This document shows positions 1-11,785 of a stretch of DNA of 64,000 bases, one piece after another. The notes under the pieces are model-generated. The model made no database searches and was not told where the DNA came from. It was given only the letters and a program-made list of their open reading frames with translations. Both the position numbers and the translations under genes were made by a program. The DNA comes from Cryptomeria japonica (taxonomy: Eukaryota; Streptophyta; Pinopsida; Cupressales; Cupressaceae): contig NC_081408.1 of assembly GCF_030272615.1 (NCBI RefSeq), positions 765,700,330-765,764,329 on the forward strand, read 5' to 3'. Position 1 is the stretch's first letter; each line of letters starts with the position of its first letter.

Positions 1-2344
1 CTCAAGTTGAGCTTCATTATAAGTGATGCAAATTCTTGGAAAGAAAGCAAGATTTATTTTCCCCCCTTTGTTGAGACATTGGTTGAACACTGCTTTCTGA
101 GTGTAAACCCTACTTCTCAAAGGCTCTTTGTCAAACTCGTTGGTTTTTCCTTGGACATATAATTGTATATGACACAAGAAAATATGATGTGATGCAAAGA
201 GTTGACGGTTGATGTAGAGAAACTTTCTCCTCTTGATAAGCTCCCTAGGACTAGGTTGTGTCTTCTTCAACTTAGTCTTTTGACGAAGACTTCTTCTTCT
301 CAAAATAGGGGAGTAGTCATACAAATGATCAAAGAGTGTTGATGTTGATGGTTGATATGGATACTTTGTTTTGGATACATAAGCTTACAAATTCAAATAG
401 AGGGTTTGTTCGATAGGCCCCTATGATAAAGTACGTCAAATGATATGGATAAAGTCTCCCGATATGGAAACTTGATTTGACTAACTTGAATACCTAGCTA
501 GGTATTGTTGTTGAGATAGTTGGATGATAAACTCTTGATCACTTGGTTTTGATACTCCTCTAAATTGGTTGGATGAAAATTTGGCCTAAAGATAGTTGAA
601 ACGTTGATAACCACCTCCAAAGGTGCTTTGTTGGATTTGAAAATTTCTTTCACTTATGATCCCTCCTTGTTTTGAACTGAGTTTTGAGTTTTATTTTTGG
701 ATATTTTTGCAAGATATTTTAGTATTTATGATAAGAATACACAACATACATGAAGACAATGGTCATCCTAATGCTAAACATTGAGTGTATGTTCTTTTGA
801 GGATGTGTTCAAATCCCCGATGTTTTCACTAGTTTGGATACAAAAAAGACACATCAAGTAGACTCTTTATTCAAGGGTCATTAACAATATCATAGCCCAC
901 ACTCGATACTCCTTCAGCTCAAATAGTCATGTCACCCCCTAGAGGGCACCCATTTTTTTGCCTTTGTCCAAAAATTAACCCAAAGAAGATTGCTTGGTGA
1001 GTAATATTGGGGGCAAATTCTTCCCCACCCTTGCACTATGATATTGCCAATGTATGGCAACTGATTCGGCTCAAAGTTTCTACTTCTATGATTTGTAATA
1101 AAGGTTCTGTTCGGCGCGACAAATGATAAACTCAATTAAGAGACTTACCAACCTTTAGAACAAAGGCTTTTTACATCACAAGGATACTAGGGGAAGGTTA
1201 TGAAATACACATTGCCATTGGAGGGGATTTTCATCAGCCTCCACATTTGATTATAGTGGGTTGGTAAACTTGGCGATAAAGTCGTTGCCCACTTGGGTCG
1301 TACCCTTCTCACTAGCCCCCTCAAAGCTTCAAGAAGGCAGACCCTCCAAAGGTTGTAAATGCTTGGAAGTAAATAAAGCATGAAAAGAATGGGTTTGGCT
1401 TTTTGGTCACCCAATTAAGGGGAGAGCATATACCTACCACTCAAGACAAAGCATACAATGTTCTTTTTACCTTTTAAAGCAATGATTATCTAAGTCCTAA
1501 TTGGATAAGTGGCTCCAATCAAACATGGTGTTTATTTTAGTCCCACATAGCAATTGTTTTCTAACTAGGAAAGTGAAATCCTGGTCAACAAAATGAAAGC
1601 ACGTTGCTATAAAGTAAATTGATTTTTCAAAAAAAGACAAGTTGATTGTTCTTTTTAACTTGCAAATAAAGATGTTGATTGTTCTTTTTATTCTTGCAAG
1701 AAATGAAAGATTGTCTTGTTCTTTTTAGAGCCCAAATAAAGTGTGAGATCATAACTTGCAAAAATGAGAAATTTGAGTTTGTGTTTCTTTTTATCCTTTG
1801 TAATTGTGGTTCTTTTTAAGCCCAAAAATTAAAGTGCGATGTTGCTTTTAAGCACCAAAATAAGATGAAGTTCTTTTAATCTTGCAAAAATAAAAAAAAT
1901 GAGTTCTTTTTAGGCTAACTTAAGAAAGTAAGCAAAAAGAACTAATTAATTCCTCCTTTAACCCTGCAAACCACTTGTTAGAATCCTGCAAGAAACCTGT
2001 TAGTGAAAATGAAAAATCCAAGGTCAAGCCTAGAATTTTGAATTGTGTTACAATTTTTTGTAAATTTTTATTTATTTATTTATTTTCTGTCACATATGCG
2101 CTAAAACAGTCCACATATACGCTAAAACACTTCACATATGCGGTATGTAACAGTGCACATATGCGCTATAGGATCAGGTATATGCGCTAAAACAGTTGAT
2201 GTATGCGCTACTTCGTACCATGAATGCACTGAAATAGGCTCTATATGCGCTAAAATATTCTCTATAAAATATGGGCCGAACCTATGCAAAAATGTTAAAA
2301 ATTTGATCAAATTAGGGGTCTAGCCCCACGGTGGGTGCAAAAAA
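1..2344 (-). mobile_element. Leader of a gypsy (probably Tat) element, cut by window edge
   Basis: This stretch lies directly inside the LTR at 2345-3867, on the side where the 5' leader of a minus-strand element belongs. It is AT-rich and has stops in every frame; short ORFs at about 932-1414 match nothing I know. Part of it (about 1250-1400) resembles about 53620-53760 in the leader of the element at 48363-54781: both have an ACTTGGGT...CTTCTCACTAG block. This supports a Tat-type leader. Next to the LTR the minus strand reads TTTTTTGCACCCACCGTGG, the place of a primer-binding site, but I cannot name the tRNA. Gag would lie beyond the left edge. Confidence 0.5.
2091..2260. repeat. Degenerate minisatellite built on a GCGCATATG-type motif
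   Basis: The motif ATATGCGCTAAAACAGT and close variants occur about six times, spaced roughly 20-35 bp (near 2094, 2117, 2137, 2158, 2181, 2203 and 2243). It lies in the element leader about 90 bp from the LTR. Several units contain the self-complementary core GCATATGC or near variants. A similar motif recurs at 59110-59330 in front of another ORF. Confidence 0.7.
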
Positions 2345-3867
2345 TGTATGCTCAAATTGTGGTACCTACAAAAGGGACACAAACAACACAAACACACCAA
2401 TGAGACATTGCATTAGAGATCAAAATTAACAAAACATGTTGGTCAATCAAAAACTCTCAAAATCATGTCATTGTCCTCTATCTCCAAGGATCTTCAAGAT
2501 TCAAGGTGGCCCTCACTTGGAAGAGCACTTGATCTTTAAGATGACAACCTAAAGAACAAGATTTAATTGATGAACTAGAATCAAAATGGATGCAAATAAT
2601 ATCCTAGTGATTTGAACGAGAACCTAATGATATAATATACAAAGTGGAGGTGTATTTCCAAATTGAAAGATTAAGTGATGTAATTAAGCTAAGATGAAGA
2701 TGAGAATGCCATGTAATTGATATGAAATTAAGCTAAATGATGATCTAAAACATGATATAATTTAAACTATGATGCAATTAGGATGACCTAAATGCTTGAG
2801 ATATGAACAATGAGAGCTCCTTGATAAATAGCACAACAAAACAACTATAATATGGATGCATAAAGAGTGGATCCTTAGATTGAAGAAATGGGCTCTATTT
2901 ATAGGAAGAATAGAGAAATGGATGGTAAAGCTTGAGCAATCTTAACAAGGGCTAGGATTGAAAGTTATCAATCCATGAGGGGAATTCAATCCAATCCCAA
3001 GTTGATAAATGTCACCTTGAGATGGCTTGAGAGGATACTAAGTAAGCATTAGGGATAACCTCAAGAGATGACATCATTGGATAGTGTCATTATCCAAGGG
3101 AGCATGCTATTGTCCAAGAGATAAACTCTTGTGCAAAGTTTCAAAGAGATGGCTAAAGGGACAACCATCATGGGCTAGGATGATGTCTTGTAAGAGGCAT
3201 TGAATGCTCTTTGAAGACTTTGGAGGTTAACTTGTTGAAATTTAGATAACCTTACAAGTTTGGAAGACTCAACAAGTTAACTTGTTGGAGAAGGTAAAGT
3301 CTTCAACACATTTTGAAGACTTTCCCCAAATTTGGAGAAGTGACTCCCCCAAATTTGGGGATGTGACATGATTAGAGGAATTAGGCTAATTAATGAGGGG
3401 TTAGAGAGGTTCTAGAAAAATATTAGCATGCTAATGAAAAATGTAGGAGAATGCAAGTGGAGGAAAAATAGGTATTTTTCAGATAAAATAAAAGGTTTAT
3501 TTTAGCCAAAAAGGGGGCAACTTGCATTTGTGGGATTTTGCAAGCGGGAGGGCCATTTACAAATAAATAATGATTTATTTAAATACAAAGGGATTTTTAA
3601 TCAAATGTTAATTCAATGAAAATGGAAAAGGCTATTAATTAAATAAGTAAGATTTATTCAATTAAGTGGGTAAAGGGTACTTAATCAAATTTTAGTTTAA
3701 TTAATGGTTTAGATAGAAAAGGGAATTAATCAAATGTTTATTTGATTAATAGGTCAATTAGAAGAATATGGATATTAATTAAACCTTAGTCTAATTAATA
3801 TGTGATCAAATGATGATTAAATGAATAAAATCCATTTAATTAGTGGTGCAAGTTTTAGGTGTCTACA
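2345..3867 (-). repeat. 5' LTR of a minus-strand gypsy element
   Basis: Read on the minus strand it starts TGTAGACACCTAAAACTTGC (from 3867) and ends GAGCATACA (at 2345), the TG...CA ends of an LTR, 1523 bp long. The second LTR lies outside the window, so the ends are inferred from terminal dinucleotides and the leader that follows. The left half carries a cluster of palindromes at 3270-3360. The rightmost 5 bp beyond it (GTATC) would be one target-site copy. Confidence 0.7.
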
Positions 3868-4249
3868 GTATCATCTCAACTTCAAGTTTATATCATTTCC
3901 CAATATAGTTTCATATCATGGGGGATGAGCAACCATAGTGATGTCCTTTTAAATTAAAAAATATGTGGGTATGAGACCCACATTTCCTTGATTTGATAGA
4001 GAATTAATGGAGGGAGTGTCAACCTACCTCTCAACCAAATTGAGGATGGTCAAATTCAAGCTAAAATAATGAAATATTACTCACTTCAAGAAAATATTTG
4101 ACACAAAGCAAGAAATCGAGGAAGCTCTTCAAGCAAGAAATCGAGGAAGCTCTTCAAGCAAGAAATGAGGAGGTCTTAGTACATAGGATTGATCAAGAAA
4201 ATTATTAGCAATAAAATTCATTAATGTAGATATATAAAGAAAACATGAT
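3868..4249. other. Spacer with a 25-bp tandem duplication
   Basis: No gene is visible. A 25-bp unit beginning AAGCAAGAAATCGAGG is repeated head to tail at 4106-4130 and 4131-4155, with a partial third copy after it. The stretch may belong to the upstream part of the LINE that becomes recognisable at about 4250, but the reading frame is too decayed to say. Confidence 0.5.
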
Positions 4250-4975
4250 CAAGGAGGAGATCTTCTAGTGTCAAAAGTCTAGAGAAACCTAGATTCAAGA
4301 GGTGAAAAAAAACACCATGTACTTTCATAACACCACCAAGAGTCGGAGGAATGTGAATAGAATATCTAAAATCAATTAAATGTATTGGTTTGTCACAAGA
4401 GATCCAAAGTTATTATCAAGGAGTTCAATTCCTTTTTTAAGAGGATGGGTTTGTCAGAAGGGAAGCAAACTTAATTAGCAAGGAGTTCATTTCCTTTTTT
4501 AAGAGGCTCCTCAACAACTACGATGGTTCGATCCTAAATGCACAACAAGATATCCTTCAATACATATTTAAGCTTGTCATAGATGAGTTGAATAAAATTT
4601 GCATGTCTAGTATTATATAGGAGGAAGTCAGGACTGCTTTGATTTAGCATTCATTGGACAAACTACTTGGCCCAGATGGCTACTCGAAAAGATTTTTCAT
4701 AAGTGTTGGGACCTAGATGGAAAATATGTGGCTAAGACATGTGAAGATTCTAAAAAGTTTGGTCATTTTTTGTGGGACTTCAACAAAACCTTCAGTACCT
4801 TAATACCAAAGAAAGATAAGGCCTCCTTTCTAGATGAATTTTGGCCCATATCCTTGTGCAATACCATATATAAGATTATTTCCAAGATAATTGCTAACAG
4901 GCTCAAGTGGGTTCTCCTAGACATCATATAAGAGGAACAAACTGGTTTTCTACCTAGTAGGTCCATTCTATATGG
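4250..4975 (+). pseudogene. LINE ORF2 reverse transcriptase, 5' part (interrupted)
   Basis: Translating through frameshifts and stops gives the order seen in plant L1-type LINEs. First comes a helical linker (QKSRET...NTMYFHNTTKSRRN) that follows the endonuclease. Then LLGPDGYSKRFF (canonical GPDGF), then FSTLIPKKDKASFLDEFWPI and SLCNTIYKIISKIIANRL, then EEQTGFLPSRSILYG. These are the fingers and first palm blocks of the non-LTR reverse transcriptase. Reading stops at 4975 where the chromovirus LTR begins; the same protein resumes at 17206. No endonuclease domain is visible. Not functional: several stops and at least two frame changes. Confidence 0.85.
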
Positions 4976-5743
4976 TGCAGTCACCGGTAAGGAGGGACCT
5001 CAAAGAGATCAATCCGGACCGGTTATGTGATAGAGACAATGTAGAATATATTGAATTATATCATGAAAACTGATTACAGTCAACCGCTAACAACTGGGTT
5101 ATAGAAACTGGCTCACAGGCCTGCTAGAACATGCTCAAATACAGAACAGGTCACTACTAGGACCCAAAAGCTAAAGATCTATCTTTTATATTCTATCTAA
5201 CTTCTTGAATACATTCTAATACCTAAGTACAATGATTTATACGATCCAAGTGGATTCGGTCGGCCCAAAAAAGGATCAAAACCCGAAGAACAAGACCTAA
5301 CGTGTAAAACCAACAAGGTCGGCCTTTGCCAAAGAAATCCTTTCAAAAAATCCAAAGGACGAAGTGAGAATGAAAGGGAAGGTCAACCACATGTCAAGGA
5401 ACATTAGAATCAATGCTCAGGGCTCCGCAAGCTATGGAAGGGATTAGGTAGATCACCAATGCAAATAGGTCCAGGCAACTGGTAACAGAACAAGCAATTA
5501 CTAACATAAAACTGTCATGGAAATCGATAGCGATAACTTGCTAGAAAATGATCCAAATACTCCATGATTTGGGAATAAGGAAGATGATCAAGTCTTAAAG
5601 CAAAATCCATCTCCATAGGTTCCGGTGAGACAAGTCCGGGAAGCATGAAAAGAAATGCTGAAACTGCAAAACATAAAAGAAAACAGAAAGAAATATTTTT
5701 GGTTGATGCAAGATTTCCAAGAACTGGGGATGCTCTTGCATCA
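4976..5743 (-). repeat. 3' LTR of the chromovirus
   Basis: It is 768 bp and matches the split right LTR over its whole length. On the minus strand it starts TGATGCAAGAGCATCC at 5743 and ends GGTGACTGCA at 4976. The other copy ends GGTGACTACA. Confidence 0.92.
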
Positions 5744-5769
5744 GACATTTGGGGTTGTTGAAAAAGTGA

Positions 5770-5993
5770 GTCTCTCACTTTGCTGGGGTCAGAGGAAAAC
5801 CAAGGCGATCTACCTCTACCTGAGAAATCCAAGATGAGTCTTCAACTAGTCTACCCTTCCACTTCACAAGATACTCCTTATAATGACTGCTCTGGGTACT
5901 ATGCCCAATCCTATTGTCCAGAATGTCTTCAATCTATTATGGTTCCTTTTGGTGTAACTGTTTCTCCAAGTTTGCTATACTGTCTACACTGAA
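5770..5993 (-). pseudogene. Chromodomain tail of chromovirus integrase
   Basis: After the integrase stop the same minus-strand reading continues with IEDILDNR, then HYKEYLVKWKGRLVEDSSW and the end of the chromodomain fold. The YLVKWKG...SSW pattern is the chromodomain signature, with the aromatic residues that in the family bind methylated histone H3 tails and guide integration to heterochromatin. Three in-frame stops (one just after the integrase, two together before IEDIL) separate it from the integrase, and a further stop ends it near 5770. A short untranslated stretch to the LTR follows. Confidence 0.82.
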
Positions 5994-6965
5994 TTATGAG
6001 TCATGATACTGATGTAGATTTGCAATATTGAATATAGGTGAAATACTCAAATCATCCGATAACTCCACTTCATATGCATTTCTAGAACTGAATTTCCTCA
6101 AGATCTTACAAGGTCCAAACTTCTTCATTTGCAACTTGTTATAGGTTCCAACCAGAAATCTCTCTTTTCTCAAATATACCATCATTTCATCACCAACTTC
6201 AAATTCCTTATGTCTCCTCTTCTCATCCGCTTTCTCTTTATACTTGATGTTCATGTCTTCCAAATGTTTCTTAACCTGAATATGTAAGATTGCCATGTGA
6301 TCTGCAAAGTCTTCTGCTTTTGAACTTCTCTGGTCTTCACTGTTGATATCTCTCAATTCTGATATACCTCTAGGGTGTGCTCTGGTAACAATCTCAAAAG
6401 GTGTTCTTCCGGTACTCTTGTTCACTAAATTATTGTAGGCAAACTTTGCTTGTGCTAAAATCAAATCCCAACTTCCGGTTTTGTCTCCAATTAAACATCT
6501 TAGTAAATTTACCAAGCTTCGGTTTACTACCTCTATCCATCCATCAGTTTGTGGATGAAAAGTAGAACTGAATTCCAAATCTATCTTCATCTTCTTCCAA
6601 AGTGTCCTAAAAAAATAACCAACAAACTTAGTATCTCTATCAGAAACTATGCTTCTAGGTAATCCATGCAATCTCACCACTTCCTTGAAAAATAGGTCTG
6701 CTATATGTACTGCATCTGATGTCTTCCTACAAGGTATGAAACAAGCCATCTTAGAGAATATATCCACCACGACAAATATAGAATCATTCCCTCTCTATGT
6801 TTTAGGTAATCTAAGTATGAAATCCATGCTTATATCCTCCCAAGGTCTTTCTGGTACTACCAAAGGTTTGTACAATCCCACATTCTGACTACTCCCTTTT
6901 GCAACTTGACAAACTCTACAACCCTGCACAAATTTCCTAACATCCTTATGAATCTGGGGCCAAAA
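5994..6965 (-). pseudogene. Chromovirus integrase
   Basis: Integrase inserts the cDNA copy into the host chromosome. Going down the minus strand from 6965 there is the end of the zinc-binding domain (CRVCQVAKG), then the catalytic core. The catalytic triad is present: D in VVDIFSKMA, D in VSDRDTKF and E in WIEVVNRSL. The C-terminal part has EVGDEMMVYLRKERF and the GPCKIL strand. In-frame stops occur at about 6963 and 6796. The frame is shared with the reverse transcriptase upstream, so this was one polyprotein. Confidence 0.9.
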
Positions 6966-7640
6966 TTAATGCTCACTCACCAATGCTATTGTTTTGTCAG
7001 CACCAAAGTGTCTGGCTAATCCTCCACTATACTTCTCATTTATCAGATTCTCCCTCATAGAACTCTTAGGTATACACAATTGAACTCCTCTGAATAAAAT
7101 CCCATCTTGAATGAAATAATCCAACCACTTACTCATATCTACCATAATTGGTTCTTTACATGCTTTCCTAGGTTCTACAAAATCCGGTTCATCATCATAC
7201 AAGGTCTTCAACTCCTCAAATCCTAATACTGTCACTCTCATCTCTGTTAGTAAATTCCTTCTTCTACTCAATGCATCAACCACTTTGTTAGATTTCCCAC
7301 TTCTATGTTTCAACAGAAAGGTGTAACTTTGCAAAAATTCTACCCATCTCATATGTCTCTTATTCAACTTACTCTAACTATTTAAATACTGCAAGGCTTG
7401 ATGATCCATATACAACACAAACTCCTTAGGCAACAAGTAATTTCTCCACTTCTTCAAGGCTTGAACTATTGCATAGAATTCCTTATCATACACTGAATAT
7501 CTCCTCCGGGCATCATTCAACTTCTCACTAAAATAAGCTACTGCTCTTCCTTCCTAACTCAAGACTGCTCCAATTGCTATTCCACTTGCATCACAATCAA
7601 CTTTAAATACTTTGTTGAAATTTGGTAAAGCTAACATAGG
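6966..7640 (-). pseudogene. Chromovirus RNase H and integrase zinc finger
   Basis: RNase H removes the RNA strand after reverse transcription. Visible blocks are FKVDCDASGIAIGAVLS, YDKEFYAIVQALKKW and YMDHQALQYL, which include the acidic residues D, E and D of the active site, followed by HRSGKSNKVVDALSRR. The linker leads to the histidine half of the integrase zinc finger (ARHFGADKTIALVSEH). Stops at about 7638, 7557 and 7374 break it; at least two of them sit where Q would be expected (CAG to TAG). Confidence 0.88.
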
Positions 7641-8777
7641 CTACTCAGTCACTTTTTGCTTCAACAGTTCAAAAGTTTTGTTTGCTCCGATGTTCCACTT
7701 GAATTCATTCTTATCTCCTCTCATTATCTTTATCATAGGGCTACAAACAGAACTGAAATTTCTGATAAACTTTCGGTAGAAACTAGCCAATCCATGAAAT
7801 GATCTTACCTCTCCAATGCTTTCCTGTGTAGGCCATTCAACAATTGCTTTCACCTTCTCAGGGTCCATCTTCAGTCCATCAACAGATATCACAAATCCCA
7901 AATAGACTAACTCTTCCTTCATGAAAGTACTATTCTTAATATTTATCAATAACTTCTCTTCTCTCAACCTCTGTAAAACTTGTCTCAAATGCAACAAATG
8001 CTCCTCTTTTGTCTTACTAAAAACCAAAATGTCATCCAAATATGCAATAACAAACTTACCCAAGAATTTCTTCAATACCTCATTCATTAACCTCATGAAA
8101 GTACTCGGTACATTAGTTAACCCAAAAAGCATCACCAACCATTCATACTGTCCTTCATTTGTCTTAAATGTTGTCTTCAATTCATCTCCTTCTCTGATCC
8201 TGATTTGATGGTATCCACTCTTCAAATCTATCTTTGTAAAGTATTTGGCTCCACTCAAACAGTCCATGATGTCATCCATCCTAGGCAAAGGAAACTGATA
8301 TTTCACCGTGATCTTGTTTATTGCTTTGGAATCGGTACACATCCTCCATTCTCCATTATTCTTAGGTGCTAATACCGCTAGTACTACATAGGGACTCAAA
8401 CTTTCTCTGATCAAACCTTTCTTCAACAACTCCTGCACTTGTCTATTCAATTCTTCATTCTTTGTCGGTGTCATCTGGTGTGCAACTTTGTTAGGCAAAC
8501 TAGCTCCGAGAATCAAGTCCATACAGTGATTGATACTTCTTATCGGTGGTAATCCATCAGGCACATTATTTGAAATGATGTCTTCATAGTATATTAGAAA
8601 CTCCTTTATTTCTTCCGATTCTTCTTCTTTATGTTCCGGATTCTCAGTCTTCTTAGGAACTAAGGCAAAACACACATTCTCATGTCTCATCCCATTTAGG
8701 AATCTCCTTCCATCCACCAAACAGATTCTAGAATTCGTATAGACTTCACTTTTCAAAGGCTCTTCCAAGGGTAACAA
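7641..8777 (-). pseudogene. Chromovirus reverse transcriptase
   Basis: An open stretch of 378 codons covers the whole reverse-transcriptase domain. Order: LLKKGLIRESLSPY, GEWRMCTDSKAINKITV, FTKIDLKSGYHQIRI, the catalytic box YLDDILVFS (8031-8042 encodes YLDD), then ELVYLGFVISVDGLKMDPEK and the connection RSFHGLASFYRKFI. The catalytic aspartates (ID in FTKIDL and DD) are present. The domain reads on in the same frame to protease upstream (stop at 8778-8780) and RNase H downstream (stop at 7638-7640). Substitutions such as GLTNVPSTFMRL for the usual GLTNAPATF suggest decay. Confidence 0.93.
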
Positions 8778-8780
8778 GGT

Positions 8781-9176
8781 TTACTTTATCCCATTTGCCA
8801 CAATAGTGTATATGTTCTTTCTCCCATCATGTATTGCCTGTCTATCAAACTGCCAAGGTCTGCCCAACAAAAGGTGACAAATATCCATAGGCATAATATC
8901 ACATAAGACTTCATCATGATAATTCCCAATTTTCAATTTTACCAAACATTTCTCACTTACTAACAACTTATGTTCATCCTGAATCCATGCTATCTGATAA
9001 GGCTTAGGGTGTTTCAATCTTTCCAAGTTTAACTTATTCACCATCTCCTTTGAAACAAGGTTATCTGAACTACCACTATCAATAACAACTTTACAACACT
9101 TACTGGATACCTTACATTTGGCCTTGAACAAATTTCTCCTCTGCAAGGGTTCCTCATCTTCTCCGGTATGACACAA
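8781..9176 (-). pseudogene. Chromovirus aspartic protease
   Basis: The retropepsin active-site motif reads KVVIDSGSSDNLVS (DSGSS near 9066-9080), and the second signature reads CHLLLGRPWQFDRQ. The enzyme would cut the Gag-Pol polyprotein. The frame is the same as the reverse transcriptase but differs from the zinc-knuckle part of gag, so a frameshift, natural or mutational, lies near 9180. Confidence 0.9.
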
Positions 9177-10245
9177 ACTCTCCTCATCATCAATAATTCT
9201 CCATCTTTCGGTTTGTTTGCTGATCCGGTGGGGTTTTCTTCCACCACTGCTGCTCTCCCAATATTCTTTGTTTTCTTACATTCAAAAGAACGATGTCCTT
9301 CTCCCCCACATCTATAGAAAGTACCTCTAAACACTCTCTTGTCTTGTCTTCTGTCATCTTTTCCAAAATTCTCATTCCGGTAGCCATCCAATTCTCTCCT
9401 CTAGTAGAAATTTCTATCATCCTTCCGGTATGAATTGCTATCTTTGCTTACTTCCTTGTACTTGTTCTGATCTGTATAGGTTCCTCTTCCTCCACTATAT
9501 CCTCTTCCTCCTTGAAATATTCCTCTTATAAACCGTCCACCTCTACCTCATTGTCTCTACTCATGTCTTTTGTTCAGCTTCTCTTCTTCTTTCAGGGCAT
9601 ACTAGTAAGCTTCTTTGACACTCTGCAACTTGATCAAACTGAGTTCATCTTGTATAGACATCCGCAATCCCTTCAAATATTTAGCAATGTTCAATCTCAT
9701 CATCAACATGTCTAGATGTAATATTCAACTTGTAAAATGCTTTGGTGTACTCCTTCACACTAGATTCCTTCTCCTTCAAATTCTGCAATTTCCAGAATAG
9801 ATTCACTTGATCAGCAAGTGACATAAATTTTGATTTTAACTTACCAACCATCTGATTGCATGTCTTGATCTTCTCTTTACCTCTTCTCTACCTATCAACC
9901 TACAAATATTCCCACCAAAGAGATACATGACCTTTTAACCGGGTACAAGCATATTTCACCTTTCTATCCTCTATAGTGTTCTCAAAATTAAAATACTTCT
10001 CCATCTTAGAGATCTAATCCATCAACTCATTTGAATCCAACTTCCCATTATATTTCAATGGGGTAAAATATGGTTTAGTATTCTCCCTACTCAAAACCCT
10101 CAAAAACCTCTCTTCATTCGGATCAACCGTCAGTGGGTTTCCTTGTTCTACCGGGGCTTCTTCTGCTTCATCTTCACTCCCATCTTCAATATGTCAGCCT
10201 CTTCTCTGGGCTGTCTCAACGACTTTCAACTAGGTTTAAATTCCT
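9030..10245 (-). pseudogene. Chromovirus gag (capsid and nucleocapsid)
   Basis: Reading through frameshifts, the minus strand gives EERFLRVLSRENTKPYF, PLKYNGKLDSNELMD, EKYFNFENTIEDRKVKYACT and RLKGHVSLWWEYL, the typical plant gypsy capsid start. A basic linker and a zinc knuckle follow. The knuckle reads FYRCGGEGHRSFEC near 9310-9270: C-x2-C-x4-H-x4-C in which the first cysteine is now phenylalanine. Gag packages element RNA in cytoplasmic particles. Many stops; the exact start is uncertain. A glutamate- and serine-rich stretch precedes EERFL. Confidence 0.8.
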
Positions 10246-10409
10246 CACAATAGTTCCATCATGCCCGGGTCTGCATTCTCATGCGCTCCACCATTCTTAT
10301 TTCCTTCTCACGCCATCTTCATGCCAATCCCTGCAGCTGTAGGTTGGATCCTCAGTTGGCCACCCCACAACAAAATTCTCAGGACAACGCAATCTCTGAA
10401 AAGAAACTC

Positions 10410-10421
10410 GCTCTGATACCA
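10410..10421 (-). other. Primer-binding site, initiator tRNA-Met
   Basis: The minus strand reads TGGTATCAGAGC, complementary to the 3' end of plant initiator tRNA-Met. It lies 5 bp inside the LTR end at 10427, as expected for minus-strand priming. Confidence 0.9.
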
Positions 10422-10426
10422 CTTGG

Positions 10427-10870
10427 TGTAGTCACCAGTAAGGAGGGACCTCCAAGAGATCAGTCTGGACCGATCAACAAAAGTAAACATAACAGAAACA
10501 CAAAGATATGATGGAGGTAATGCATAACAGATTGAATTATATTATGAAAACTTAATATAGTCAACCTGTAACAACCAAGTTATAGAAACCGGCTCACAGG
10601 CCTGTTAAAACATGTTCAAATATAGAACAGGTCACTACCGAGACCCGAAAGCTAAAGATCTATCTTTTATATTTTGTCTAAATTCTTGAATACATTCTAA
10701 TGCCTAAGTACAATGATTTATAAGATCCAAGGGGATCCGATCGACCCAAAAAAGGATCAAAACCCAAAGAACAAGACCTAATGTGTAAAACCAACAAGGT
10801 CAGCCTCTGCCAAAGAAATCCTTCCAAAAAATCCAAAGGGTGAAGTGAGAATAAAAGGAAAGGTCGTCCA
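10427..10870 (-). repeat. 5' LTR of the chromovirus, inner part
   Basis: This 444-bp piece matches 4976 to about 5400 in the other LTR. It stops where the copia LTR starts and continues at 16862. Confidence 0.92.
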
Positions 10871-11729
10871 TGTAAGGAAGTTAAGTAGTAGAACAACTTC
10901 CTACACTAACCTTGAGAGGAGGGTAATGCAAAAACTTTTATAGATCTTTAGAACAGTCACAAAAAACACAAATAGATATAATAACATTCAAACCATAACA
11001 CAATGATTTACATGGGGAAAACCCTTCGGGAGAAAAACCCCACACTCCAAAAGCCCCCCAATATATTATTCATCAATCAAAACAAATTATAATATAATTG
11101 CAGAGCAAGCTCTTCGCAGGAGTACCACTAACCAGAGATTCATAGGTAACTCAATAGCCATAAGACTCTTACACACAACCTCTATCTCATGCACCTCATA
11201 TATAGGAGATACAATACAAGAAACCGTCAAATGATATTATAAAACCATGGGCTAAAACCACCCAATAAGGTGTAGCCGACTTTATCTCCCTTCTAGATGC
11301 CCTATGATGCAACCCTTCCTTTTTACAACTCATTTATGTATCTGATGTATTTTATATGTCCTATTTCAAGAGTACAAACTTTCGGAGGCCATAACTTGAG
11401 AACTGTTTGTCTGATTGACGAACCATTTGAAGTGTCGAAAAGCTCGCGAAGTGCTATATTGCATCATAAATTGGTATAGCATTTTGACCACTTTTTGGGG
11501 CATCTAAAGTCGTCAAAATCAAATTTAAACCTTTCATTGGACCCCTCCAAAATGGAAAATTTAATATCTTCAAAACTAGATGTGATCTCACGATGTAACT
11601 TTATCGGAATGCTCATCTAGCCAACCATAAGCTTCAGAGAGAATTTAACACCATTTTGTGCTCAAATAAAAACTTATTATAAATAGTAACCTCATGTAAA
11701 TGCAAGGTTGAGACACCATTTTCCCAACA
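10871..11729 (-). repeat. 3' LTR of the copia element
   Basis: 859 bp, starting TGTTGGGAAAATGG and ending ACTTCCTTACA on the minus strand. It has a TATA-like CTATATATGAGG on the minus strand near 11198-11212, and the hairpin-prone block at 11011-11043. Confidence 0.92.
11011..11043. other. Conserved hairpin-prone block in the copia LTR
   Basis: GTGGGG and CCCCAC form outer arms, with CCC-TTC-GGG nested inside. The same block is kept in the other LTR near 16110-16142. Similar blocks are common in plant copia LTRs, so it may be a functional R/U5 structure. Confidence 0.55.
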
Positions 11730-11785
11730 AATCTCCCACTTGTCGAACACCTTGCAAGAGCAAATGGAGTATCAACACAATAAAT

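Noticed and set aside
2091-2260. CRISPR-like array (short repeats at fairly regular spacing)
   Set aside because: Units are degenerate, spacers are short and related to one another, and the context is a plant retrotransposon leader.
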